Positions 37,862 through 48,710 of a DNA stretch of 64,000 bases are shown here, in pieces. The notes beneath the pieces were generated by a model. The model had not been told where the DNA came from. It saw only the letters and a program-made list of their open reading frames with translations, and did not search any database. The stretch is from the NCBI GenBank assembly GCA_947044405.1, contig CAMRHE010000013.1, forward strand, positions 868,001-932,000, read 5' to 3'. The translations under genes were made by a program, and so were the position numbers. This DNA comes from Leptodactylus fallax (Eukaryota; Chordata; Amphibia; Anura; Leptodactylidae). How positions within the stretch are numbered: the first letter of the stretch is position 1; the number at the start of each line of letters is the position of its first letter.

Positions 37862-37977
37862 TCATAGCTTCAAAGAGCCAAGAGAGTGACTACAAGCAAG
37901 TGATGAAGAATGTAACTAAACAGATAGCAGAGTATAATAAAACTTTAATAGATACTCTGCAGAACTCCAGGAACTGA
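37862..37977 (+). CDS. IFT74: IFT74 last coding exon
   Basis: Two bases finish Phe, then [20 protein letters not shown] and [17 protein letters not shown] are followed by TGA at 37975-37977. The C-terminus [15 protein letters not shown] is the clearest match to vertebrate IFT74. This end of the protein lies in the coiled-coil module of the IFT-B core that contacts IFT81 and the small-GTPase partners. The acceptor is TATCTATGCAG with an upstream U12-like branch site. Confidence 0.97.
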
Positions 37978-38210
37978 ACTTCTAGTTTTTCCTTCCTGCT
38001 CTCCAGCAGTATCAGCATATTGGCTGGATACTCATTGTCTCTTTTCCTTAAGAATCCAATTGAACACTCACAGTTTACAAAGCACATTCACATGTGTAGT
38101 GTATTTAAAGCTTTTTATACAAATTATCTGATTTGTTAGTATGTTTGCAAAGTTGCCAAACCATATCAACCATATTGTAAGCTAAAGAATAAATGTAAGT
38201 TATTTCAATA
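37978..38210 (+). other. IFT74: IFT74 3' untranslated region
   Basis: AT-rich sequence follows the stop. The first AATAAA is at 38188-38193, so the mRNA probably ends near 38205-38220. The cleavage site itself cannot be read from sequence alone. Confidence 0.6.
38188..38193 (+). terminator. IFT74: Polyadenylation signal AATAAA for IFT74
   Basis: Canonical hexamer about 210 bases after the stop codon, followed by a T-rich stretch (AAGTTATTTCAATATCTGGTT). Confidence 0.6.
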
Positions 38211-40856
38211 TCTGGTTGAAAGTGCGAGATTTTATGGAAAATCATGTCTGTTATGTAGAAGTTTATAATGTTCCCAAGTCTTCTACCTATTGTACTGTAA
38301 TGGGATACACTGCACTTAATATCGATAGCTTGTTGATAGGAAAGGTCACTAATATGACGTCTTGGACAACCCTTTTAATACCGTCACTGGCAGTGTTTAT
38401 AATGCTTTTGCATTTTGTGCTTGTATAAAATCTCTAATGTCTTCAATTGTTCTATATTATTTATTCATTTTTAATATATATTATTCCCCTAAAAATCACT
38501 AGTTAAAAAAAAAAAAAAAAGTGCCTGTGCTTTCTTCTTGTGTCAAGTTAAAACAAACGGCTTTTCACTCTGTTTGTTGGAAAGCTTGGTGACAACCAAC
38601 ACTGATGTCTTTACAGCTCCCAGAGGAGTTGTCACTTTGAGCTTTTATGCAGTATGAGGGTAGTAAAGGATGTTTTTGATGCATGTACATGATAGATGTA
38701 ACCAAGTTGGCTGTTTGTGTTATTGGCATTATCATACAACAAGAGAATAATTTGTAATAACAGAACCGGAAAGATATTCTAGGAATATTTACAACATCCA
38801 GTCATCAAAAAGTGTTTTTAATCTGTAGGGGTGTATCTGAAATTCTGATATATGGTAACACTATTTACAGCAGGGCTATAGGAGATCATATTTGTAACAT
38901 CATGTCTGAAGCTGGTGTCTTCATGAATGCTGATTCCACAAACTACTCCCCAAAGTAAAGATTTTACATGAACAGTGAATTAGATGAACCCTTCTGCCTT
39001 TTTACATGACCATGTGCAGTTCTACAAAGTAATGTAAATGTGTTGTCAGCAAGAAGTCATAGGATTGGTTGAATTGGCATGAAACCTGCTAGGTGTAGAT
39101 GTTGTGAGGTATTACGGGTTTGATCTGCAAAAGGGCGTATTGCAGGAAAAGGAGTGGACGAGGCAGGGATAGTTCCTCGCTGGAAGCAGTGTTTCAGGAA
39201 CAGGAGCTGTAATGCAAAGGGAGGGCCAGATAATAGCATGCTGAGGTGTCACATTAACTACATGCCTGCCAAATGCTGTGCTTTTACAGATGTAACAATA
39301 ATTTAGGGTGGGTGAAATCTGTTTGGCACTTTGTGGTGTTTGATATTCTTCTCTGGAAAAGTGACAGCTGAACATTGTGGTTATGGTGATCATGCCATTT
39401 CTGATATGCCCCATTTTGGACTGATACAGACAATGATAGCATTCCAACTTCTGTTCTGTCATTTTAGTTTATTACATGCATGTTCAGATCATATGTATGT
39501 ATATTTACATTCTTTCTTATAAAATGTGAGGGCACTCAGTTGACTTGTGTGAGCATATAGGGGGAATTTTTCAAGACTGATGTTTCCAACACCAGACTTG
39601 ATCTCCTGTGCACCATATTGGAGATGCACCTATTTTTTTTTTTGTTTTGTTATTAAATTAGGTGCATTTTCTCCTTCCCATGCTCCAAATCTGCACCTTT
39701 TAGTAGCTTGGGTGGATTGTGCAGTTTCAGAAGTATATTATGCTAAATGTGCAAATCCAGCTAAACCCCCAAGTGGCACACAAATGTCTACTTTTAGCCT
39801 AGCTTTTTTTCTTCTGATATATGATCTCTCATCATCTATAATCATCTTCTGATACATTCAAGAATTCATTATGGATAAAATTTTGGCAGCCCTGATATAA
39901 TAAACTCATAGCATTTCCACATAATTTACAGTTGGTATCAAATTCTTCTGGTGACAGGCAGTGGTTAAATATCGTTAGCTTGTCAGTCTATAGTATTTTA
40001 ATTGAAGACATTGGACTATCCAGAGATGAAATGGTTATGTTTTCAGTTATATCCAGTGCCATACACTGCCATGTATACATTCTTCACTGGACAAGTAGGC
40101 AGGACTAACCTGGATAATCGTATGGTCTAATGAAAGTCCCATGACTGTAATTGTTAACCATATTTTCTGTGGATTATCTATTGTCTTAAATTAAAATCCT
40201 TTGCATTGCATACAAGACTGTTGTATTTCTTTTATGTATTAATGGGGTTGATAACTTACTATAAGCACCTTCCGACATCTCCAGACAAATGCAAAATTTT
40301 CTTCATTATTAACAGCAAAAAAAAACTAAGACACCATGTGTGAAGGCTTATACAGTCATAGAACATATTGCCCAGCAAGACCCTGCACATATTTCAACTT
40401 TTCATGAAAATTCAGGTACCTTTTAAACATGCATGAGAACATACAACCATCAATGCAGGAACTCTCTATGGTCTAGCACTTATCAGAAACCCCGCCATAA
40501 TTTCCTTTTTGTGGTTGGTTATCCAGTAGAGACAGTGCATGCATGAAAAGATAACTTGGCTGGTTATCTAACAAGTGCCAGACCATAGAAAGTTCCTGCA
40601 TTCATGGTCCTATCCATTGACAACCTATCAAGACAAACGACTGTCAATGCTAAGATGGTTAGAGACAATCTTTAAAACTCTGAAAAATTGTTTAACTGTC
40701 TACAAATTTAAGTGTAGTTATGTTTGTGGGAAAACCCCTTTAAATATTAGAATGGCATTTAAAAAAAAAAACAAACAAAAACGATACCTCACCAATTGCC
40801 TCACTACACCTTCCAAATCATCATGTGTCTGTATGACTTGTTCCTCTCAACACATA
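38211..40856. other. Intergenic region between IFT74 and TEK
   Basis: This AT-rich spacer has an A-run at 38504-38520 and T-runs. A TTAA-type repeat end (GGACAACCCTTTTAA) lies near 38366. A pair of related inverted blocks (ACTCTCTATGGTCTAGCACT near 40460 and CCAGACCATAGAAAGT near 40576) encloses 100 bp. No coding sequence or RNA gene was recognised. Confidence 0.55.
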
Positions 40857-40985
40857 CAGTTGTGCTAAAAAGTTTACATACCCCAGCAGATTTTTTGTTT
40901 TTTGGGCCTTTTTTCAGAGAATATGAATGATAAAACAAAAACTTTTTCTCCACTCATGGTTAGTGGTTGGTTGAATTAGTGCTAA
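40857..40985. mobile_element. Lone Tc1 terminal repeat
   Basis: CAGTTGTGCTAAAAAGTTTA, preceded by TA, continues through TTTTTCAGAGAATATGAATG and CACTCATGGTTAGTGGTTGG. This is a Tc1-like terminal sequence known from many fish and frogs (from memory). No transposase or partner end follows. Confidence 0.6.
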
Positions 40986-41463
40986 TCTGCATGTGTCTAC
41001 CGTGGCTCTGTTGCCTGTATAATGGCACCCTCAAGGAGTATTTCAGTTGCACTAAATTAATGTTATTTTGGTATAATTAAAAGTTATTCAAGATTTCTTT
41101 ATTGCTGTCGTTCATTAAGAACCTTCTCTTATTTATTTTCAGCGTAACTGTACATGCTATTTGCTTGTATGTACAATTATTATAGCTAAAGAACTCTGAG
41201 AATTTCTCATTTCCTCACATCCGAGTTCAGGGATTTTAGATTACCGCTCCTACTTGTACACTGCCACTGTGGTATGAGCCACCCATTACAGTGGCACAAA
41301 TGTATTACAATGGGAATACCTCAATCACTTTTTAAGGATTATTAATACCCACTAGTCTCAACCCATTCTCTAGATTCCTCTCTTGAGTGCATTTTCCGTG
41401 TACTACAAGAACTACCAGCACAAAATACCTTAAAGATCCTGCCTTTCACATCCTAATCTAAAA

Positions 41464-41482
41464 AGGAAACAGGAAAAAGGAA
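41464..41482 (+). promoter_or_regulatory. TEK: Cluster of three GGAA (ETS) cores in the TEK promoter region
   Basis: The sequence AGGAAACAGGAAAAAGGAA holds three GGAA cores within 18 bp, about 180-200 bp before the TEK start codon. Further GGAA cores on the opposite strand are at about 41211 (TTCCTC), 41375 (TTCCTC) and 41394 (TTTCCG). Endothelial genes including TEK are known to depend on ETS factors. Binding here is inferred, not shown. No TATA box was recognised. Confidence 0.5.
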
Positions 41483-41499
41483 CTTCAACTCCCAGTGCT

Positions 41500-41662
41500 T
41501 AGACAGCAGCGAGACAGTAGTAAACCAGTGTCCATGGGAAAGCAGGGAGAAAGTACGGTGTGTTAGAGCCGCACCGAACAGAACAGTCAAGAAGAAATAG
41601 TATGTGATCGGCATCAACTCTATGAACTCTCGTGAAAATTGGATGGATATTTTTTGGAAAGC
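41500..41662 (+). other. TEK: Probable TEK 5' leader with upstream ORFs
   Basis: Upstream ATGs are at 41534 (10 codons, stop at 41564-41566), 41602 (ATGTGA, a start directly followed by a stop) and 41622 (17 codons, stop TAG at 41673-41675, overlapping the TEK start in another frame). The transcription start is not known, so which of these lie in the mRNA is uncertain. The human TIE2 leader is also reported to hold several uORFs and to allow internal initiation. Confidence 0.5.
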
Positions 41663-41714
41663 ATGGATTTTTTAGCATTTTCTGCTGTCTGTATTTTACA
41701 ACTCATCATTTCAG
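41663..41714 (+). CDS. TEK: TEK (TIE2) first coding exon, signal peptide
   Basis: TEK is the endothelial receptor tyrosine kinase for angiopoietins. This 52-bp exon encodes MDFLAFSAVCILQLIIS plus one base of Gly. It is a hydrophobic signal peptide aligned residue for residue in length with human MDSLASLVLCGVSLLLSG, whose first exon also ends one base into the Gly codon. The start context AAAGCATGG has A at -3 and G at +4. The donor is G|GTAAGA. Position downstream of IFT74 on the same strand matches human synteny. Exon 2 (start of the first Ig domain) was not found, so it must lie past 64000. The short length makes synteny an important part of the evidence. Confidence 0.85.
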
Positions 41715-41720
41715 GTAAGA

Positions 41721-43139
41721 AAACTCAAAATACTTCCTAATATACTGTTTGAGAATCACAACTCGGTTATGGTACTCATTGAACACCTTTAAAATTAAGA
41801 TGAGTATTTAATGCACAATTATTATAGTGAATATTAGAAACTTCCCATGCACCTCCTGTACTATATTTACCAGTTATTGAAAAGTTGTAGAATCTCTTAA
41901 AAACTTACAGGAATAGAATATAAGGCTGTACACAGATAAGATCCATTATGTTTACTACAAGGTATACTGTACCTGTTATTGTATTGAACATTATAATGTA
42001 TGTTAAGGTATTACGGAAACAGCAATTCCTAAATGTGATCTCATCCAACATGTACCCTTTAAGCCACAAGAAAAGCCTAGTGAAAACCTGACAGACTGCT
42101 ATGAATTTCAAGTCCCTTGCAAAATTACAGGCTGTCATAAATCTTAAACCTGGTAATTGATTTAATAATAAACTGCAAGATAATTGATATTGATACTATT
42201 ATTACACTGGCTTATGTACGAGGTATACTGAATAATATACTATTACTACTATGGTTGGAATCAGACTTTTTTGATCTCAATAACCATGTACAAATATGAC
42301 ACATATCCTGGTAGATATATAGTGAGGGGAATTTTTAAAGTCAGGTTGTCAGGAGTCTGCATTGGTGTAATTTGTACCAAATCTATGAAATGTCGCATAG
42401 TCTTTGATAGATTTAGCACATCTATAACAATTTTACCCAAAGATGTTACTTCGCTTTCTATGCCACCTCCTACTTGACTGAGCGTGTGACAATTTTTTAA
42501 AAAGTTGCACATGATAAATATGGTGTATTTTGCATGCGATTCTTATTTTAGGTCCACTTTCCCATTCACTTTTTAGATTTTCAGTGAGTGGTTTAAAAAA
42601 ATGCAAAAGTTGCAAAATTTTGATACAAATAAGCTCTGGAAGTTACAAATTCATATCTGGTGGGACTTGATAATTTTATCCATCAGGCCAGGCTACATGA
42701 GTTGTAAATAATAGTAAATAGGTATTTTAATAAGCAAATTAATCATAAAATAAGTGGCTCATAATAGAACACATGGGGCAACCCGACCCAACTCCCACAT
42801 CACTCCACCCACATTTGCACAGTGTGGCAGATAAGGCAGAGATTGGGGCTTGTGCCTTGTGTTTGCCACAAGAAAGAGTGGTAGGTTCCTGTATAGGGTC
42901 TTCCTTTTAAGAGTGTGTGCTTGGTTTTCTCATTAGAGTTCACTCAGCAAACTGTAGTAACAAGTGAGGAGCTTTTCTCTATCTACACCCCCTGCTGGCT
43001 TATTATTCATTACCAATATGGCTGATTGGGCCCACTGTCTATTTTTTGTTTGTTTGGTTTAGGCTGCTATGGTCCATTGGTAGCTCAACTGCAAGGGAAG
43101 CATAGGCTGCACATGAGTCTTGAGCCACTGGTTAGGGAA
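41721..43139. other. Proximal TEK intron 1, no element recognised
   Basis: AT-rich and free of recognisable paired termini or coding sequence. As the longest repeat-poor stretch next to the promoter, it is the most likely place for regulatory sequence. Confidence 0.4.
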
Positions 43140-43760
43140 CACTGTTGTATGTGACATTCTGCAACAAAATCAGATTTGGCACAAAATAATTCCTCCATTG
43201 TAAAGTTAAGTTTATAAAAGTAATTATGTACCCAGGAGCACTGAGGATGTTTCCGGCGCTCCAGGATTCTCCTGCCCCCTGCGTTTTGTTTGGCCACCTG
43301 GCCACTGCTGATGGAAGAATGAAAGGGCCAGGCAGAGATGCTGAAGTCTTACCCGGCCCTGTTTTCTCACAGTAACAATGTGATTTACAGTATTGGCAGT
43401 TGCGCACAACCACTCCTTACAGGCTGGAGCAGGTGCAGTGCACATACACAGATACAGCAAATGGTGATGAAACCGCGAGAATACAGGGCCAGGCGAGACT
43501 TAGGCCTTGGCCCTGTGATTCTTGCATGAGCAGTGGCCAGACGGCCAAACAAAATGTAGGGCACGAGAGCAACCTGGAGCGCTGGAGATGCCCTCGGTGC
43601 TCCAGGCTGCTCATTTGCATGATAATTTTATAAGCTTAACTTTACAATGGAGGACCAAATTGGAAAAAGAAAAGCAACATTACATTCAGGTGCCCCTAAT
43701 GTATCTTGCAGTGTGTTTATTTCCATTTACTCATTCCTGGTGGCAGACTCCCTTTAAGTC
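43140..43760. mobile_element. Fold-back MITE with TTAA right end
   Basis: Arms are inverted: CCTCCATTGTAAAGTTAAG near 43191 mirrors CTTAACTTTACAATGGAGG near 43636, and GTTTGGCCACCTGGCCACTG mirrors CAGTGGCCAGACGGCCAAAC near 43531. The right edge is GGCAGACTCCCTTTAAG. The left edge is less clear. A second, inner palindrome surrounds GGCCCTG blocks. It is non-coding. Confidence 0.6.
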
Positions 43761-45227
43761 ATATGTGAAAAATGCTTTACTAAAAAAATGTTTCTTGAGC
43801 TTGAATGCAAATACTCTTAACTTTGTTTAAAAAGTGAGCAACTTTGCAATATATTGTTTTATATCATAGTCCTTTAGCACTGACCTCAGGGACTGCAGCT
43901 GTAAAGTTAGAGGGTTCATTTACATACAGTATGGCGCATGCATGGACAAGGAATATGTACATAGATCTGTGTGATTGTGCAAACACTGGCCCTAAGATCA
44001 GAGGTATAGGACTAATATGAAAGAGGTACCAGATTAGAAATTACACCACTTCTTCTGCTGTGTTTAATTGCCTTTTTTTTATGGTTGCCCACATGTTTTT
44101 TTGGTTCTTTCTGTTCTTTATTCTGTTTTAACTATACCAGTAAGTTTTACAATTAAGAGCACGTTCCTGTTATGGTGTCGTAATAGGTGCAGTATATCCT
44201 ATATAAAAGGATAGACTGTGTTCTCTATAAGAGGGTATAGTGTGGGTCTTTTAGATGATCATCATGGGGGCCGATTTTTTCACCCCTAGAAAATGGCAGA
44301 TATTACCTGGGCAAATTGCAGCTAGCCAAGGCTGTCCAATGGCGGATACTCAAATTAATAAGTATTATGTAATACATATCTAGGCCTAGTACTGTGGGGA
44401 CACACTCATTGTTAGTGGCTCTCTGCTCTGAATAAAGATGAGGGTTATTGAGTGAATATGTCTATATGCTGTAATAGGAAACATGAGATGAGATCTCTTT
44501 GAAAAAATTATCACTGAGGGTTTCTAAAATCCTGCAATGTCAAAATATCCCCTTTCCTATTGTTTTCTGATATTGAAACATCATCCTTCAACGTGCTACA
44601 GTGCTGTACTGTCTTGTGGCTAGTGTAACACTAAACACTGTGCATTAACCATATGATGGTCACAACCAAATGTGTAGAATATATACACATGGCAGGATTT
44701 TACTAGAGATACTTTGTGTCCAAGGCCCTAAAAGCAAATGCTTGTCTTCAGGGTTACAACTAGATTACAGTGCATTTACTGGTAGGCGGTATTGTCCATT
44801 TCATGTTCACATATCTGAATTGTATCTCTGTGCAGTAATAGCTGATCCAACCATATCACACAAAATGGACTATCAATTACTAACTAATGTTACACAATCG
44901 TCATTGGTAACTTATGGTTACAAATACTCTAAATGGTTCAGAGCTCTGTGTGTTCATAATGGAGGCATTTCCAGGAGTTAAAATAAAAAGAATCCCATTG
45001 TGAGACCTCAAAACAGCTTATACATATGCAAAAAATAATGTTTAGGAAAACAATTAGCCATTAAATAAAAGGAAAGTAAAATTTGTTAACTTATATTTTC
45101 AGTAAGATCGAACAAGTGCTGCCTATGGACTAAATTTACAATTTTGGATGTTTTATGGAAATCATATATTGATGACCTAGGCTCACAGAAGGCTATAAAT
45201 ATTTGCCTGTTGTGCAAACACAGCTAA
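43761..45227. other. Intronic sequence, no gene recognised
   Basis: No coding exon, RNA gene or complete element was identified. Confidence 0.5.
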
Positions 45228-45800
45228 CAGAGAAAATATAAAATACCAATAGGCCACTAGATGGGTCCACAAAAAATGAAAATATAACTTTTAATATATC
45301 GGACTGCTATTACTTATCGGACCCCTGATGAATTGTTACATAGGAAACGTGTAGGGTCTCTTGGCAACTATTAGGAGCATCACCTTTCCCTTTGATAGAT
45401 GGCTCAGAGCTATTTGGAGACCTTAGGTGGTGTTGGAGTGGCAGTAGGCCAATATCCTCACCACCTGGGTCCCCCCTTGCCGTTTTTATCTAGCCTGGAG
45501 CCTACATTCATCTATTTCACTGGGATTTGGTGATTCTCTTCTGTAATTAGGGAGGTCAATTCATTGTGAGGGACAGCTTGATGATAATTTCTGTCCTTGG
45601 ACATACTGGCCCATTCCACTTTATTTTTATGGGTCAGTTTGGTGCATACCACTCTATCTTTATGTTACTGATAATGATAATTTATATATTTTCACACTGT
45701 GTTTGAACACGATTTTTATCTATTGATATATTAAAAGTTATATTTTATAATTTTGTTGTGGACCCATCTAGTGGCCTACTGGCATTTAGATTTTCTCTGT
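45228..45800. mobile_element. TIR element with a GATGAA...GAAACGTG core
   Basis: The left AATAGGCCACTAGATGGGTC and AATATAACTTTTAATATAT blocks mirror right ATATTAAAAGTTATATTTTA and GACCCATCTAGTGGCCTAC. The inverted ends are about 70 bp. Just inside the left end, CCCCTGATGAATTG and GGAAACGTGTAGGG recall the tail motifs at 11505 and 17745. The interior is non-coding. Confidence 0.6.
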
Positions 45801-46175
45801 GAGCTATATATTGATGACCTTTCTGTTTAGCAGGGATCTGATCCACAGAAACTAGTAGAGATTATCAGGATGAAGGCAGACAGACCATCAGTATTTGACT
45901 CCCAGAAAACGACTGTCCTATGTGCTCTGTAAGCCTTCTCTTCTGAAGACCATGGTGGTGCTACTAGTAGGCATCATGACATCAGCCACATAAAGTATAA
46001 ATAGTAACATAAAACATGTATAAATTTACCAGTCGACTTTAGAGAAATTAATGCTAGACTCTGGTTACTATGGACAACTGGTCTAGTTTTTGTTCACTGC
46101 TTTTGCCATTTTGAGAGGTTATGCCTTTATATATTGTTTGCTTATCACTGTTGTGTTGGTATATTATACTATATA

Positions 46176-46828
46176 CAAGAATTGTTCAAAAAGTTCATAT
46201 ACTTACAGCTAACAAATAGATTGGAAATTTATATAAATATGTTGTATATTTTTATCAACTTGTCTGCCCAATTTCAGGCAAATTAATAGATTTCTTTGAT
46301 TATTTTGGGCTGAAAGTGAATTAATTGAAATGAGTGTTCAGAAATGAGAAACAATTAACTGCTCAGTGATTGAGTATCTCTCCCTGAAGGGGGCGCCACC
46401 ACAAGAGATTTACGATGATGTTTCAGAAATTAGGAGACACTGCACTTGCATATTTAACTGTAGTGAAGTGGCACAGAGAATTTCACTGAGAGTCCTGTCA
46501 TACCTGCAAAATTGGCATGTCACCATTGCGAACTACTGAAACACCCACCCTACTTGATATTTCTTTCCCTCAATTGACTTTCATTTATTTCTAAAAATAA
46601 AAGAAAACCTGTGTTGCAAAAGCTTGGTATCTCATTCTGAAGTAATATGAGCAGTTAGTACATGGTTGTAGGAACAGGATACACACTCTTTTCCACAAGG
46701 TATAAAGACACTGGAGTGGCCCTGGAAAAACTGTGTTGACATTGGAGGGCACCATGTTGAAAAACGAAGCGAGACTGGTGGATGAAAGTCTATATCTGAT
46801 ACCTGACAGACTTTTTGAACTACCCTTA
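46176..46828. mobile_element. Mariner-like element, internally deleted
   Basis: The ends CAAGAATTGTTCAAAAAGTT and AGACTTTTTGAACTACCCTTA are inverted and flanked by TA. Translated on + in broken frames, the left part gives VIEYLSLKGAPPQEIYDDVS, like the start of a mariner transposase. The right part near 46685-46760 resembles a transposase tail. The catalytic domain is deleted. At 653 bp it is about half a normal mariner. Confidence 0.6.
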
Positions 46829-46830
46829 TA

Positions 46831-48216
46831 TACTGTAAACCCTGTTTCTATAAGTGCAAATACTGAAATCTGATGCCCATCTCAACAGCCATGTCAGTTT
46901 TCCTTCTTTTGTTACAGCGTGATTTCACATTTCCTACTGGCTTGGAAAAAGACAATGCTAAGTTCTTGGTGAGGTCAGAAAAGCAGTCTTGACATTTTCT
47001 ACAGGCATAGGAAGTAAAAAGGGCACATAAAGGACAGCATTAACCTTCTGCCAAGCTGGCAGCCAGGGTGTTCACTACAAGTTGAAATGCCAAGTATACC
47101 CCACCTTTGTTTTGACTGCTGTTGTTACTAGTTTACAAAGTATTTTGTACTTTGGAGCTATTTCAGTAGAGAGAGCCCATTTTGTCAGCCATGCAATGTG
47201 CAGACGTGCTTTTAATCCATGTTCTATGTGCTAAATTTGGCCTGGCGCGGTAAAGATATAATCTAAGTATTCAGTAGACGAAACTGGTACTCTCAGGAAT
47301 AATATATAACCGCTGGAAAGGTTCCCAAGTGTGGCTGTATATCAAACCATTTAGGTTTGATTTTTTTTTTCTGCAGTATAAAATCATACCACTCCAGTGT
47401 TTGCATATGACACAATGAGGATACCTTGAGTGCCACCCTGAGAGAAGTTTTAGGTGGCTGTCTTATTGTCGGAAAGTATGTTCTTTCAATGTAGGCAGAA
47501 TACATGCAGGCATTTCCCAATTACTGTAGGGTTTAAATTCATGTAGTCATTCTTGGTCCTTTTAGATACCTGCAATTATTCATGTCAACAAATGTAAATT
47601 CCCTCATATATCATGATTTTTTTTTACCATGGGTTCAAGTATAACAGCTGAAGGATGGGTGCTCTTATCTGGAAAAAGAACATTCATTGCTTATTTGGTG
47701 TAAAACACAGGTAATAACCTTTAGGCACTTGTATGTGGGCCCTCCCTTGTGCAGCATCTGTTGAATAACACTTCTACCATGGGGCCCAGTGAGTTATATT
47801 TACTCCTTTGAATATACATTAAGAAGGCTAAGAGTATGTTTTAGGTTTAAAGATTATTCGTACTGGTTTCCATGTATTAATGTGGCTGAAAAGACATTCA
47901 CAACAGTTCAATTTTCATTCAAAATATACCATAAGAATCCATCTACTTCAGCTGGATGGCATGTTCCAGGAAGCACATTCCAGGAATCACATTCCTGAAC
48001 ACCATCAGTTCTGTTTACCAATAAACTCTATGCTTAAAAATTATCTTTAAGAGATTTTGCCTAAAAGACAATTGCTTGACGACTTCGCTTATAAGCTCTG
48101 TACGCGAAAATCACTTTGACATTTCTACAATTTGTATGAAAAGCAGTGTAGGTTAGTGGGAAAGGGATATCATTTGGTGGAAATTGAACTTGGCTTAAGT
48201 TGCACCAATAGGAGTC
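46831..48216. other. Intronic sequence, no gene recognised
   Basis: No coding exon, RNA gene or paired termini were identified. Confidence 0.5.
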
Positions 48217-48231
48217 AAAAATGTGCCAAGA

Positions 48232-48533
48232 GTATCCACGACCTCTCATCTTGGATTGAATTCTTGTTATCCTTGATTTTTTGATTGCATGTTTTGTATA
48301 TTTATAATTGATTTATACGGTATTATATATGTTCTGCATATCTCCTTTTCTGTACCGAGGCTACGTTGTATTGCCCAAGTGGTGCGTGGGCTATAGACTG
48401 ACGAGGTGGTGATGTACTTTGAGTGACTCTGTTTCAAAATTCTTGTTTTTCTTGTGCGCAACCTGCTATATATGTTCTGTTTCCTTTTCTTGTGTCTGGC
48501 ACACAATTTTCAATAAAACGAGTTTAAAAAAAA
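48232..48533 (+). mobile_element. Retroposon 3' end with target-site duplication
   Basis: An ATGTGCCAAGA duplication (with leading A residues) is present at 48221-48231 and 48534-48544. The insert ends TTTTCAATAAAACGAGTTT and an A-run of about nine, which includes a polyadenylation signal. This is the form of a 5'-truncated LINE or processed transcript inserted by L1-type machinery. The body (GAGGCTACGTTGTATTGCCC) was not assigned to a family; it may be an amphibian L1 3' end. Confidence 0.7.
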
Positions 48534-48710
48534 ATGTGCCAAGACTTTAGTTCACTTTTCTCGGGATAACTAAACCAAGTAATGTGAGGTGTAAACTTAG
48601 ACAGTCTAATACTGCAACAGATAAGCATTTTAAGACTGTCTAAACTAAGTTTGTACTGTCTGTTAGTCAGTATTAGTAAATCCGTCCTATTCTCTTTTTC
48701 TGTGTATGTA

